Source: JACVRW01 sp963811055
GTDB taxonomy: Bacteria > Actinomycetota > Thermoleophilia > Solirubrobacterales > Thermoleophilaceae
Assembly: GCA_963811055.1 (NCBI GenBank)
Contig: CAWEPQ010000001.1
Span: 248,001-312,000, forward strand
DNA: 64,000 nt
Reading direction: 5' to 3'
In this document: positions 24,665 to 32,365 of the stretch, piece by piece
How the letters are laid out: the number at the start of each line of letters is the position of its first letter
How positions within the stretch are numbered: the stretch's first letter is position 1
Position numbers and translations under genes: made by a program
Notes under the pieces: generated by a model
What the model saw: the letters and a program-made list of their open reading frames with translations, nothing else
Database searches by the model: none
Told to the model about the DNA's origin: nothing

Positions 24665-24842
24665 TGAAGGTCAGCCGGTCTGGGTGGAGGACGGCATGGG
24701 CCGGCACCACGCAGGCGTGTTCGTGGGTGACAACGAGAGCGCGGGCTGGTTCGGCGGCGGGCCGAGCGCTTACGTGGTGCATCCCGAGGCCAAGACGGCA
24801 GAGGTGGTCTCGATCTACCGCATCACGCCGCGATCCACCTAG
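24639..24842 (+). CDS. Small conserved-looking hypothetical protein
   Basis: This is a 67-residue protein with no recognised family. The composition is rich in Gly, Val and His (GQPVWVEDGMGRHHAGVFVG, GGPSAYVVHPEAKTAEVVSI), suggesting a small beta-barrel such as an SH3- or KOW-like fold. It starts inside the first codons of the dead divergent gene and ends 11 bases before the YjbR gene, so it probably heads a three-gene operon. Confidence 0.6.
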   Translation: MNDAPHGFTEGQPVWVEDGMGRHHAGVFVGDNESAGWFGGGPSAYVVHPEAKTAEVVSIYRITPRST

Positions 24843-24853
24843 CTGGAGCTCGC

Positions 24854-25246
24854 GTGGCCGACTGGGACGACGTCCGCCGGATCGCCCTCGGACTGCCGGA
24901 CACCAGCGAGCGGAAGTCGCGGGAGCACGCGTCGTGGCGCGTGCGGGACAAGGGCTTCGTATGGGAGCGGCCGCTGCGCGCCGCCGACATTCGCGCCCTC
25001 GGCGACCAGGCGCCCGACGGGCCGATCCTCGGTGCGCGCGTGGAACATCTTGTGGCCAAGGAGGCGCTGCTCGCCGACGACCCCGAGGTCTTCTTCACCA
25101 CCCCCCACTTCGACGGCTACCCGGCGGTGCTTGTTCGCCTGGACAAGATCGACGCCGAGGCGCTCGAAGAGGTGATCGTCGAGGCGTGGCTCTCACGCGC
25201 GCCCAAGCGGCTGGCGCAGGAGTACGTCGACGAGCACCTGGGATGA
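24854..25246 (+). CDS. MmcQ/YjbR-family protein
   Basis: This 130-residue protein has the YjbR pattern: DDVRRIALGLPDTSERKSRE at the N-terminus, WRVRDKGFVWERPL, EVFFTTPHFDGYPAVLVRLDKI and a C-terminal helix ending LAQEYVDEHLG. The family has a double-wing-like fold and its role is poorly known. The GTG has GGAG upstream. It overlaps the next gene by ATGA (25243-25246), so the two are coupled. Confidence 0.9.
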   Translation: MADWDDVRRIALGLPDTSERKSREHASWRVRDKGFVWERPLRAADIRALGDQAPDGPILGARVEHLVAKEALLADDPEVFFTTPHFDGYPAVLVRLDKIDAEALEEVIVEAWLSRAPKRLAQEYVDEHLG

Positions 25247-25641
25247 CCGACGACGACTTTGAGGTTCTGCGCCGGGCCTGGGCGGCCGTCAGCCGCAACG
25301 ACCAGGACGGCATGCTGAGGGAGTTCCATCCCGAGATCGTGGCCGTGCCCCTTGGAGCCGTCATGGAGAACAGGGCCTACCGCGGGCCGCAGGAGGTCAT
25401 GGCCTGGTGGCGCGACGACATCCAGGCCAACTGGGAGACCTTCGAGGTGCTCCCCGAGGACTTCGAGCGCGTCGGCGACAAGCTCCTGGTGACTGGCCGC
25501 TGGCACGCGCGCGGCAGGAGCGGCGTGGACCTCGACGTGCCGGCCACCTGGGTGGTGGAGGTCCGCGACGGGAAGATCGCCTACTGGCAGACCTACACCG
25601 ACCACGCCGAGGCCCGCCGCGACGTCGGCCTGGACAGGTAA
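25243..25641 (+). CDS. SnoaL-like (NTF2-fold) protein
   Basis: This 132-residue protein begins MTDDDFEVLRRAWAAVSRND and contains FHPEIVAVPLGAVMENRAYRG, WWRDDIQANWETFEVLPEDF and WHARGRSGVDLDVPATWVVEV, a clear SnoaL/NTF2 pattern. Members act as isomerases, cyclases or hydrolases, or only bind ligands. It is the last gene of the operon with the YjbR protein and is followed by a good intrinsic terminator. Confidence 0.9.
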   Translation: MTDDDFEVLRRAWAAVSRNDQDGMLREFHPEIVAVPLGAVMENRAYRGPQEVMAWWRDDIQANWETFEVLPEDFERVGDKLLVTGRWHARGRSGVDLDVPATWVVEVRDGKIAYWQTYTDHAEARRDVGLDR

Positions 25642-25656
25642 CGGGTCGACGAAAAT

Positions 25657-25676
25657 CCGCAATTTGCGGGCTTTTT
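25657..25676 (+). terminator. Intrinsic terminator
   Basis: CCGCAA (25657-25662) pairs with TTGCGG (25664-25669), followed by GCTTTTT. AAAA before the stem gives the complement a short T run as well. It lies 16 bases after the stop of the SnoaL-like gene and is the clearest canonical terminator in the window. Confidence 0.75.
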
Positions 25677-25694
25677 AGCCTCTATTCATTGACC

Positions 25695-25728
25695 GGCCAC
25701 CGGCGATCAACGAGCTTGGCCGGTGGCC
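25695..25728. repeat. Inverted repeat upstream of the beta-propeller gene
   Basis: GGCCACCGG (25695-25703) and CCGGTGGCC (25720-25728) form a 9-base stem with a 16-base loop, about 100 bases before the lipoprotein gene. No T run follows directly. It may be a second terminator or a leader structure. Confidence 0.45.
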
Positions 25729-25826
25729 AGAAGTACCGGATTCGCGTTTTTCTTGCTTAGCGCTGTGGTCTGACACTCCCGTCGGGCCGAGGCCTGCGTC
25801 GGGGACCCGCGTGAGAGGACCCCGAC

Positions 25827-27002
25827 ATGTTCCGCTCGAGCCGCATCCGCCGAGGATCCGCCATGTCCGTCGCCGTGCTGGCCGTCGTCTTCGCGTCGTC
25901 CTGCGCGGTGGGCACGCCTCAGCAGACCACGTACGTCAGCGACGTCGGGGCGACGCTGAATGGCGACGTGTTCTCCAACGTCGTCGGCGACACGAGCTAT
26001 TGGTGGAGGTACGGCGACACGACGGCCTACGGGAGCCAAACACCGGTCCGCACCGTCTCGATCCACGAGGACGGACCGCACCCCGTCTCCGAGCCGATCG
26101 GCCGCCTGGACGCGGAGAGGACCTACCACTTCCAGTTCTGTGTCCAGGACGGTCAGGAGGACCCGCCCCGCGACATCTGCTCGAAGGACCAGACCTTCAC
26201 CACGGGCCCGGCGGGAGGAAGGGCCGGGATCGCCTTCAGATCGTCGCGCGACGGCAACTTCGAGATCTATGTGATGGACGCCGACGGCAGCAATCCCGTC
26301 CGGCTCACCAACGAGCCGGCGAGCGATGAGCGGCCGGCCTGGTCACCTGACGGGCGCAGGCTCGCCTTCACTTCGCAGCGCGACGGCAACCTCGAGGTCT
26401 ACGCCATGGACTCCGACGGCGGCAACCAGACGAACCTGACCAACAACCCGGGCAACGACTTCAAGCCGGCCTGGTCGCCCAACGGCGAGAAGATCGCCTT
26501 CCACTCGTTCCGCAACGGCGCCAACGAGATCTTCGTGATGGATGCCGATGGCAGCCACCAGAAGAAGCTCACCGACGGCCCGGTCGACTTTGACCCTGCC
26601 TGGTCGCCCGACGGCCGGAGGCTTGCCTACGGCTCGAGCTCCGAGGTCTTCGTGATGAACGCTGATGGTGGCAACCCGATCAACCTCACCAACAACCCCG
26701 CCGGTGACGGCAATCCGGCTTGGTCATCCGACGGCCGGCACATCACCTTCACCTCGGACCGCGACGGCCTCTTTGAGATCTATGTGATGGACGCCGACGG
26801 CTCCGATCAGATCAACCTCACGAACAACCCGACGCACGACCTCCTGTCCGTGTACTCGCCCGACGGCCAGCGAATCGCCTTCGGCGGTACCCGGAGCGGC
26901 GACAACGAAATCTGGGCAATGGACGCCGACGGCTCCAACCCCACCAACCTCACCAGCAACCCTGCGAACGACTTCTGGGGCGCCTGGTCGCCGCACCCCT
27001 AG
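25827..27002 (+). CDS. Exported beta-propeller (TolB/PD40) lipoprotein
   Basis: This 391-residue protein has a lipoprotein-type signal (VAVLAVVFASSC), a fibronectin-like or fold-poor segment (about 35-130, containing GDTSYWWRYGDTTAYGSQT), then six PD40 repeats of about 42 residues. Each repeat has the core AWSPDGRRLAFTS-RDG--EIYVMDADGSNP--LTNNP. The repeats build a TolB-like propeller that usually binds protein or ligand outside the membrane. Near-identical DNA repeats suggest recent expansion. A catalytic role is not expected. Confidence 0.9.
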   Translation: MFRSSRIRRGSAMSVAVLAVVFASSCAVGTPQQTTYVSDVGATLNGDVFSNVVGDTSYWWRYGDTTAYGSQTPVRTVSIHEDGPHPVSEPIGRLDAERTYHFQFCVQDGQEDPPRDICSKDQTFTTGPAGGRAGIAFRSSRDGNFEIYVMDADGSNPVRLTNEPASDERPAWSPDGRRLAFTSQRDGNLEVYAMDSDGGNQTNLTNNPGNDFKPAWSPNGEKIAFHSFRNGANEIFVMDADGSHQKKLTDGPVDFDPAWSPDGRRLAYGSSSEVFVMNADGGNPINLTNNPAGDGNPAWSSDGRHITFTSDRDGLFEIYVMDADGSDQINLTNNPTHDLLSVYSPDGQRIAFGGTRSGDNEIWAMDADGSNPTNLTSNPANDFWGAWSPHP

Positions 27003-27009
27003 CGCAGCT

Positions 27010-27234
27010 CTAGCGGGCGCCGTGCTCGTCGAAGGCCGACGAGGCGTCCTCGGCCTGGCCCGAGAGGTCGCTTGGAGCCTCGGCCCCGGGCGCGCCGTCG
27101 TTGCGCTCTCCTCCGAGGGGGTGCTCGTCGATCTCGCCGCCCTGTCGGCTGAAGATGCCGAACGCGACGGCGACGATGACCACGAGGAAGACGGCCACCA
27201 CGATCAGGCCGCCGGAGCTGGCGATGACGATCAC
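27010..27234 (-). CDS. Small single-pass membrane protein
   Basis: This is a protein of about 74 residues starting at GTG 27234. The N-terminus is one long hydrophobic helix (IVVAVFLVVIVAVAFGIF), followed by an acidic, disordered tail rich in Gly, Glu and Asp. No family is recognised. The start is inferred from where the membrane helix begins; upstream in-frame sequence is low-complexity. Confidence 0.55.
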   Translation of the reverse strand: MIVIASSGGLIVVAVFLVVIVAVAFGIFSRQGGEIDEHPLGGERNDGAPGAEAPSDLSGQAEDASSAFDEHGAR

Positions 27235-27281
27235 GTGCGTACCTCTGCCCGGCTTGCGCCGCCGCAAACGAACGCTGGCGC

Positions 27282-27602
27282 TCAGGGGGTCGACTTGTCC
27301 AGCAGCTGGAGCAGCTCGTGAGCCGCTAGCTCGACGTCCTTGTGGCGCCACTCGGCGGCCCGGTAGACGCAGGCGATCAGGCCGGCCCGGTGGACGCGCC
27401 GGAAGTCGCCGTACACGAACCCGTACCTGGCCTTCGTCTCATCCGCCGCTCCGTCGGTGAGGCCCAGGTGCCACTCGGCGTACTCGTCCCACGAGTGCCC
27501 TTCGAGGAAGGCGTTCTCCTCGTCAGCGCCGGGCTGGACCTCCCCCCAGTCGCTGTCGAGCACGTACTGCCGAGCTTCGATGAGTCGGCGGGCTCGCTCC
27601 AC
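27282..27602 (-). CDS. Conserved hypothetical actinobacterial protein
   Basis: This is a protein of about 106 residues of a family I recognise only as conserved in actinobacteria. Its core is ERARRLIEARQYVLDSDWGE, EGHSWDEYAEWHLGLTDGA and RYGFVYGDFRRVHRAGLIA, followed by EWRHKDVELAAHELLQLL. Its aromatic-rich, charged sequence suggests a soluble alpha-helical protein. The GTG start at 27602 is a guess; an upstream start is possible. No function is assigned. Confidence 0.65.
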   Translation of the reverse strand: MERARRLIEARQYVLDSDWGEVQPGADEENAFLEGHSWDEYAEWHLGLTDGAADETKARYGFVYGDFRRVHRAGLIACVYRAAEWRHKDVELAAHELLQLLDKSTP

Positions 27603-27690
27603 GGCGGGCTGGTTGACCGAGTAGGACGCGATCAGCGCATTCTGCCGGGACGTCCGCGGTCGTGCCAAAGCGTGGGATGATCGGCCCGGT

Positions 27691-28623
27691 TTGGAACTTG
27701 CGGTGCACGCGCCGCTCATGGAGCTCGGCGCGGAGGGGCAGTCGCTCGGACGGCTCACGCGCGCGGTGGACGCCGCGCGGGACTGCGGCTTCGCCGCGGT
27801 CTCCTCGAACGACCACTTCCTGTTTCAGGCGCCTTGGCTCGACGGCCTGACGGCGCTGGCCGCCGTGGTCGAGCGATCCGGTTCGATGGAGCTGGCGACC
27901 ACGATCGCGCTCGTCGCCCTTCGCGGCCCCGTGCCCCTGGCAAAGGCACTCGTCGCGCTGGATGTCCTGTCCGATGGGCGGGTGATCGCCGGGGTCGGCC
28001 CCGGCTCATCGGAGCGCGACTACCACGCGCTCGGAGTGCCCTACGAGGAGCGCTGGCCGCGGTTCGACGAGGCCACGGCCGTCCTGCGCTCGCTCTTGAG
28101 CAACCACCCGCCACCAGAGACCACGCAGCACTACCCCCTACCCGGCTCGCCGCTGGCGCCGGCCCCACGCCGGCCCGGAGGAATCCCCGTCTGGATCGGG
28201 AGCTGGGGCTCGAAGGCCGGTCTCCGGCGGGTGGCGCGCCTGGCCGACGGGTGGCTCGCATCCGCGTACAACACGACCCCCGACGGCTTCGGGGCCGCCA
28301 AGCAGTTGCTGTCCGAGCAGCTGCACGCCCACGGCAGAGATCCCGATCGCTTCCCCAACGCGCTCGCGACGATGTGGACCTGGATCACAGAAGACGCCCG
28401 CGACGCCGACCGCGTGCTGCGGGAGGTCTTGGGCCCGATGCTCAAGCGCGATCCGGATGAGCTGCGCGACCAGCTGTGCATAGGACCTGCGGAGCAATGC
28501 GCGGAACTGCTCTCACGCTACGCGCAGGCAGGTTGTGAGCGCGTCTATCTCTGGCCGCTCGGCGACGAGCCGCGGCAGATCGAACTGGCGGCCACTGCCG
28601 TGCTCCCAGCCGTCCAGGCGTGA
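27691..28623 (+). CDS. LLM-class flavin-dependent oxidoreductase
   Basis: This 310-residue TIM-barrel protein is of the bacterial luciferase family: CGFAAVSSNDHFLFQAPWLD, ELATTIALVALRGPVPLAKALVAL and DVLSDGRVIAGVGPGSSERDY are typical. RPGGIPVWIGSWGSKAGLRRVARLADGW carries the phosphate-binding region. It may use FMN or F420. The TTG start at 27691 gives the family's usual beginning (MELAVHAPLM); GTG at 27703 is the alternative. The substrate is unknown. Confidence 0.9.
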   Translation: MELAVHAPLMELGAEGQSLGRLTRAVDAARDCGFAAVSSNDHFLFQAPWLDGLTALAAVVERSGSMELATTIALVALRGPVPLAKALVALDVLSDGRVIAGVGPGSSERDYHALGVPYEERWPRFDEATAVLRSLLSNHPPPETTQHYPLPGSPLAPAPRRPGGIPVWIGSWGSKAGLRRVARLADGWLASAYNTTPDGFGAAKQLLSEQLHAHGRDPDRFPNALATMWTWITEDARDADRVLREVLGPMLKRDPDELRDQLCIGPAEQCAELLSRYAQAGCERVYLWPLGDEPRQIELAATAVLPAVQA

Positions 28624-28627
28624 CCCG

Positions 28628-29068
28628 TCAGCCGAGCTGCTCGGCCAGTCCGATGAGGATGCCCTCGGGGCCGCGTACGAAGCAGAGCCGGTAGCTGTCC
28701 TCGTACTGCGCGATCTCGTCGACGAGCTCGGCCCCGTGGGTGCGCAGGCGGGCGACGACGTCGTCGATGTCGTCGACGGCGAACATGATGCGGCGTATCC
28801 CCAGCGCGTTCGCCGGCGCGTCTTCCGGCTCGGCTCTGACCGCCGGCGGCGTGTGGAACGTCGACAGCTCGACCCGGCCGTGGCCGTCCGGCGTCCGCAT
28901 CATGGCGATGTCGGCACGGACGTCGTCGAGCCCGACGACGCGGCCCGCCCAGGTCCCCTCCACCTGCGTCTCGCCATCCAGCTCCATGCCGAGCTCGGCG
29001 AAGAATGCTTTGGCAGCCTCGATGTCTTCGACGACGATGAGAACGTTGTCCATCCGTTTGAGGGTCAT
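28628..29068 (-). CDS. VOC-family protein
   Basis: This 146-residue glyoxalase-fold protein starts TLKRMDNVLIVVEDIEAAKA and has the second module IRRIMFAVDDIDDVVARLRTHG and ends SYRLCFVRGPEGILIGLAEQ. Glu in the last motif fits a metal ligand of the family. Its start overlaps the stop of the upstream XRE regulator (ATGA-type, 29065-29068), so the two are coupled, and the regulator may control it. Confidence 0.9.
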   Translation of the reverse strand: MTLKRMDNVLIVVEDIEAAKAFFAELGMELDGETQVEGTWAGRVVGLDDVRADIAMMRTPDGHGRVELSTFHTPPAVRAEPEDAPANALGIRRIMFAVDDIDDVVARLRTHGAELVDEIAQYEDSYRLCFVRGPEGILIGLAEQLG

Positions 29069-29862
29069 GCGCTCGACCGTAGCGACGCGAGCCGCGCTGC
29101 ACTTCTTGCGTCCATGGGCACGAAGGTCTCTATCGCGAGGCTTGCAGCCGTCACCTCCAGCGGTGCCCCGAGCGTGGCGATCACGGTGAAGAGGCTCACC
29201 TCGCCGAGGGGTGTACGCAGGTCCAGTGAAACCACCGGCTGGGTCGCGGAGCTGGTGGGCGGCTCGTCCGGGAGGTAGGACTCGACCTCCTCGAGGAGCT
29301 TGGCGAGGGCGGGATCGGAGTCCTCGCGGCTCCTCCGCTTCAGCCGGTGAATCAGCGGCGCGTTACACGCGGCGGTCATCGACGAGATGCGCGGCAGGCC
29401 GCCCGGGTGAACGCCGAGGCGGAGGATGTTGATCGGTGGCTCGAGGAGCTCTGGGTCGACCCCGTCCCAGAGGAGCGGCGCCGCGCGATTGGCCTCGATC
29501 AGGTTCCAGAGCCCGTCGACGATCAACGCCGGGATCGGCTCGTACGCCTCCAGCAGCCTGCTCAGCGACTCTCGCAGCGGCTGCATGACCTCGCCGTCGT
29601 AGGGCTGCTCCAGATACGGAGGAGCAAAGCCCCCCGCGAGCAGGAGGCGGTTGCGCTCGGCGATCGGCAGGTCGAGGTGCTGGGCCAGGTGGACGAGGAG
29701 CTGGCGGCTCGCGCTGGACCGGCCGGTCTCGACGAAGCTCAGGTGCTTGGTCGAGACGTTGGCGTCCAGGGACAGCCGGAGCTGGCTGAGGCCGCGTCGC
29801 GTGCGCCAGAAGCGGATCAACTCGCCCGCGGTCTGGGGCTCCTGCTCGGTCTGGACGACCAC
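29065..29862 (-). CDS. XRE-family regulator with MmyB ligand-binding domain
   Basis: This 265-residue protein has an N-terminal HTH (AGELIRFWRTRRGLSQLRLS, STKHLSFVETGRSSASRQLL) and a PAS-like MmyB domain (LEAYEPIPALIVDGLWNLIEANRA, then SLFTVIATLGAPLEVTAASLAIETFVP). Such regulators are abundant in actinobacteria and usually control a neighbouring enzyme gene in response to a fatty acid-like ligand. Translation starts with GTG. A perfect ATTACC-n5-GGTAAT palindrome lies 36 bases upstream, midway to the divergent SnoaL gene. The VOC gene downstream is coupled. Confidence 0.92.
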   Translation of the reverse strand: MVVQTEQEPQTAGELIRFWRTRRGLSQLRLSLDANVSTKHLSFVETGRSSASRQLLVHLAQHLDLPIAERNRLLLAGGFAPPYLEQPYDGEVMQPLRESLSRLLEAYEPIPALIVDGLWNLIEANRAAPLLWDGVDPELLEPPINILRLGVHPGGLPRISSMTAACNAPLIHRLKRRSREDSDPALAKLLEEVESYLPDEPPTSSATQPVVSLDLRTPLGEVSLFTVIATLGAPLEVTAASLAIETFVPMDARSAARLASLRSSA

Positions 29863-29897
29863 CCGATTGAAGGTAGCGGCGCGTCCGCTTCGGCTCC

Positions 29898-29914
29898 ATT
29901 ACCCGAGAGGTAAT
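29898..29914. promoter_or_regulatory. Candidate XRE-MmyB operator
   Basis: ATTACCCGAGAGGTAAT is a perfect inverted repeat with 6-base arms and a 5-base centre. It lies almost exactly midway (36 and 35 bases) between the GTG of the regulator and the ATG of the divergent SnoaL-like gene, an ideal position to control both. Confidence 0.65.
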
Positions 29915-29949
29915 CGACACGCGGCCCGTCCTCCGGGACCGTTGACGGC

Positions 29950-30366
29950 ATGACCGACACACAGGCGTTCGCCGACAAATACCTCGCGCTCTGGAACGAG
30001 CCCGATGCCGACCGGCGCCGGCGCACGATCGCCGAGCTCTGGACGGAGGGCGGGAGGCACATCCTCCAGCCGCCGGAGGAGATCCGAGCGATCGCGGCGG
30101 GACCCGGGCTCACCATGACGGCGATCCTCGAGGCACGGGGATACGAGGAGATAGAGGCCCGTGCGACGAGCGTGTACGAGCACTGGGTCGGCTCGCAAGG
30201 GCTCAGCTTCCGGGGGCGCGACGACGCTGCGCGACTCGGCGACGTCGTCAAGTTCCACTGGGAGGCGGTAGGCAAGGACGGCGAGACGTTCGCGGTCGGG
30301 CTCGACTTCCTCGTGCTCACCGCGGACGGCCGGATCGAGCGCGACTATACGTTCGTGGTCGCCTAG
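29950..30366 (+). CDS. SnoaL-like (NTF2-fold) protein
   Basis: This 138-residue protein starts TDTQAFADKYLALWNEPDAD and contains RRTIAELWTEGGRHILQPPEEI and VKFHWEAVGKDGETFAVGLDFLVL, the pattern of SnoaL/NTF2 proteins. It is divergent from the XRE-MmyB regulator and shares its palindromic control region, so it is the probable regulatory target. Substrate and reaction are unknown. Confidence 0.88.
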   Translation: MTDTQAFADKYLALWNEPDADRRRRTIAELWTEGGRHILQPPEEIRAIAAGPGLTMTAILEARGYEEIEARATSVYEHWVGSQGLSFRGRDDAARLGDVVKFHWEAVGKDGETFAVGLDFLVLTADGRIERDYTFVVA

Positions 30367-30442
30367 CGCTGTCGCCCGTCTGCGTGATCGGACGGCCCCA
30401 GGGCAAATGAAATTAGGATCGCAACCAACTACAGGGGCGCTT

Positions 30443-31081
30443 ATGAGCACGCAGACCGGCAACAAAGTGAATCTCTCGATGTCCGTGTCCGCCGACGGCT
30501 TCGTCGCCGGACCCAACCAGGACGAGGACAATCCGCTCGGCGTCGGCGGGATCGAGCTGCACAAATGGCACATCGATGAGGGGCCCGAGAGCGGCGGACA
30601 CCCCGTCAACAAACAGGTGATGTCGGAGATGATGGACGGGATGGGCGCCTTCATCATGGGGCGCAACATGTTCGGCCCGATCCGCGGCGAATGGGACAAG
30701 TCGGACTGGAAGGGCTGGTGGGGAGACGACCCGCCGTACCACGCTCCGACCTACGTCCTCACCCACTACGCCCGCGATCCGATCGAGATGGAGGGAGGCA
30801 CAACCTTCCACTTCGTCACCGAAGGGATCGAGTCCGCCTACGAGCAGGCGAAGGCAGTCGCAGGAGGCCACAACATCTCCATCGCCGGTGGCGCCTCATG
30901 CGCCCAGCAGGCCCTCAAGGCCGGGCTGGTCGACGAGGTCGACCTCCAGGTGTCCGCGGTGATCCTCGGCGCGGGGGAGCGGCTCCTCGACGGCTTCGAG
31001 CCGGGAGAGCCAGAGCTCGAGCTGGTGCGCGTGCTCGAGGCTCCCGGCACGATCCATATCCGCTACCGGGTGGTCAAGTAG
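30443..31081 (+). CDS. Dihydrofolate reductase-like (RibD C-terminal) family protein
   Basis: This 212-residue protein has the RibD-C pattern: KVNLSMSVSADGFVAGPNQD, GMGAFIMGRNMFGPIRGEW, PTYVLTHYARDPIEMEGGTT, HNISIAGGASCAQQALKAGL and a C-terminal strand pair. The NADPH-binding GG is present. True DHFR or riboflavin activity is unlikely; family members are uncharacterised reductases. ATG 30443 follows AGGGG. It lies just before tRNA-Ser. A dead fragment of a related gene lies at 8748. Confidence 0.9.
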   Translation: MSTQTGNKVNLSMSVSADGFVAGPNQDEDNPLGVGGIELHKWHIDEGPESGGHPVNKQVMSEMMDGMGAFIMGRNMFGPIRGEWDKSDWKGWWGDDPPYHAPTYVLTHYARDPIEMEGGTTFHFVTEGIESAYEQAKAVAGGHNISIAGGASCAQQALKAGLVDEVDLQVSAVILGAGERLLDGFEPGEPELELVRVLEAPGTIHIRYRVVK

Positions 31082-31109
31082 CGGCGGCTTCTGACGTGCG
31101 AATTCGGAA

Positions 31110-31198
31110 CGGAGAGGGAGGGATTCGAACCCTCGATGGAGTGTGAACCCCATACTCGCTTAGCAGGCGAGTGCCTTCAGCCACTCGGCCACCTCTCC
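31110..31198 (-). tRNA. tRNA-Ser (anticodon GCT)
   Basis: The complement forms a class II cloverleaf: acceptor stem GGAGAGG/CCTCTCC, anticodon stem CTCGC/GCGAG with loop CTGCTAA (anticodon GCT), a long variable arm (TATGGGGTTCACACTCCAT) and T-stem GAGGG/CCCTC around TTCGAAT. The discriminator base is G, as required for Ser. No CCA is encoded. Confidence 0.97.
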
Positions 31199-31237
31199 GG
31201 GACGCGCCGATTGTAGGCGCCGTCGCCGCGGGCGCAC

Positions 31238-31852
31238 TCAGGGCAGGTGGCCCTCGAGGCGCAGGAGGAACTCCTTGCGCTCGATCCCTCCGGTGTAGCC
31301 GCCGAGCGCGCCGCCGGTCCGCAGCACGCGGTGGCAGGGCACGACGACCGGCATCGGGTTGGCTCCGAGGGCGTTGCCCGCGGCTCGCACCGCGCGCGGG
31401 CTACCCGCCTGGCCGGCCACCGAGGCGTAGCTGCCCACCTCCCCGAAGGGGATGCGCGCGGTGGCCTTGAGCACCTCGCGCGTGAAGCCGCGGGTGAGCG
31501 ACCAGTCGATCGGCAAGTCGAAGCTCGTGCGCCGCCCCTCGAAGTACTCGTCCAGCTCGCGCCGCACGGGGTCGAGGCGTGTGGGCGCCTCGAGCACCCT
31601 CGGGGACAGCCGTGCGGCGAGGTCCTCGAGGATCTCGTCCTGGCTGCTGTAGCCCTCGTAGGCCACCCGCACCAGGCCCGCCGGGGTGGTGGCCACCGTC
31701 AGCGGCCCGAGCGGCGAACCCACGGAGGCATAGGCCACGTCGAGCAGCCCTTCGCTCTGGGCGCGCTCCACGACGCCTTCGTCCAGGTCGGGGCTCGGCC
31801 CCGCGAGGGCCCCCGCGGCTGCCCGTATGGCGTTTTCGATCTCGCTGGTCAT
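31238..31852 (-). CDS. ogt: Methylated-DNA--protein-cysteine S-methyltransferase
   Basis: This 204-residue DNA repair protein removes alkyl groups from O6-alkylguanine onto its own Cys. The active site PVVVPCHRVLRTGGALGGYTGG is complete, and the upstream helix-turn-helix (TARIPFGEVGSYASVAGQAG) includes the arginine-finger region around SPRAVRAAGNALGANP. The N-terminal 60 residues are an Ogt-type cap. The ATG overlaps the stop of the sigma factor gene (31849-31852), so repair is coupled to that regulator. Confidence 0.95.
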   Translation of the reverse strand: MTSEIENAIRAAAGALAGPSPDLDEGVVERAQSEGLLDVAYASVGSPLGPLTVATTPAGLVRVAYEGYSSQDEILEDLAARLSPRVLEAPTRLDPVRRELDEYFEGRRTSFDLPIDWSLTRGFTREVLKATARIPFGEVGSYASVAGQAGSPRAVRAAGNALGANPMPVVVPCHRVLRTGGALGGYTGGIERKEFLLRLEGHLP

Positions 31853-32331
31853 CGATCCCATTCCTCTCTGAGGTGCTTCAAGCCTTCGTGTACGTTGCGG
31901 CGGGCCGCCTCTTCCGAGGCCTCGAGCAGCTCGGCCAGCTCGTGGTAGGGCATGCCGAGCACGGAGCGGCAATAGACCGCCGTGCGCTGCTTGGGCGGAA
32001 GCGAGCGGACCGCCTCCCAGAGCTCCTGGTCGTGCTCGCCCGAGGCGGGAGGGTCGGGCGCCGCGGCGGTGTCCGGCAGGGTCTCCACCGGCACGGGCCG
32101 CCGGGCTCTCGCCCGGTGCGCGTCGATCGCCTTGTTCTGGGCGATCTTGAGCAGCCAGCCGCGGATGTTGTCGGACCGGCGCAGGCGCGGGTATGCGCGA
32201 AGCGCCGATATCCAGGTCTCCTGGAAGCAGTCGTCCGCGTCCACCGGGCCGGCGGTGGCGACGAGGAAGCGGTACACGTCGGTCCGCTGCGCCTCGAAGA
32301 CGGCCTGGAAGGGTGGAAGCTTCACGCCCAA
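31849..32331 (-). CDS. ECF RNA polymerase sigma factor
   Basis: This 160-residue sigma factor has region 2 (FEAQRTDVYRFLVATAGPVD, ADDCFQETWISALRAYPRLR, then NIRGWLLKIAQNKAIDAHRA) and region 4 (AVRSLPPKQRTAVYCRSVLGMPYHELAELLEASEEAARRNVHEG). It is flanked on the same strand by the membrane L,D-transpeptidase-like gene 34 bases upstream and by ogt, overlapping downstream. No conventional zinc-binding or ZAS anti-sigma factor is nearby, so the upstream membrane protein is the best candidate for control. Targets are unknown. Confidence 0.93.
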   Translation of the reverse strand: MGVKLPPFQAVFEAQRTDVYRFLVATAGPVDADDCFQETWISALRAYPRLRRSDNIRGWLLKIAQNKAIDAHRARARRPVPVETLPDTAAAPDPPASGEHDQELWEAVRSLPPKQRTAVYCRSVLGMPYHELAELLEASEEAARRNVHEGLKHLREEWDR

Positions 32332-32365
32332 TAGACGCTCCAGCGGGCGGTTTCGTGAGAGGGAC

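Noticed and set aside
30691..31153. Frames running into tRNA-Ser on both strands (for example GFTLHRGFESLPLRSEFA)
   Set aside because: These are translations of the tRNA-Ser gene joined to shadow frames of the DHFR-like gene.
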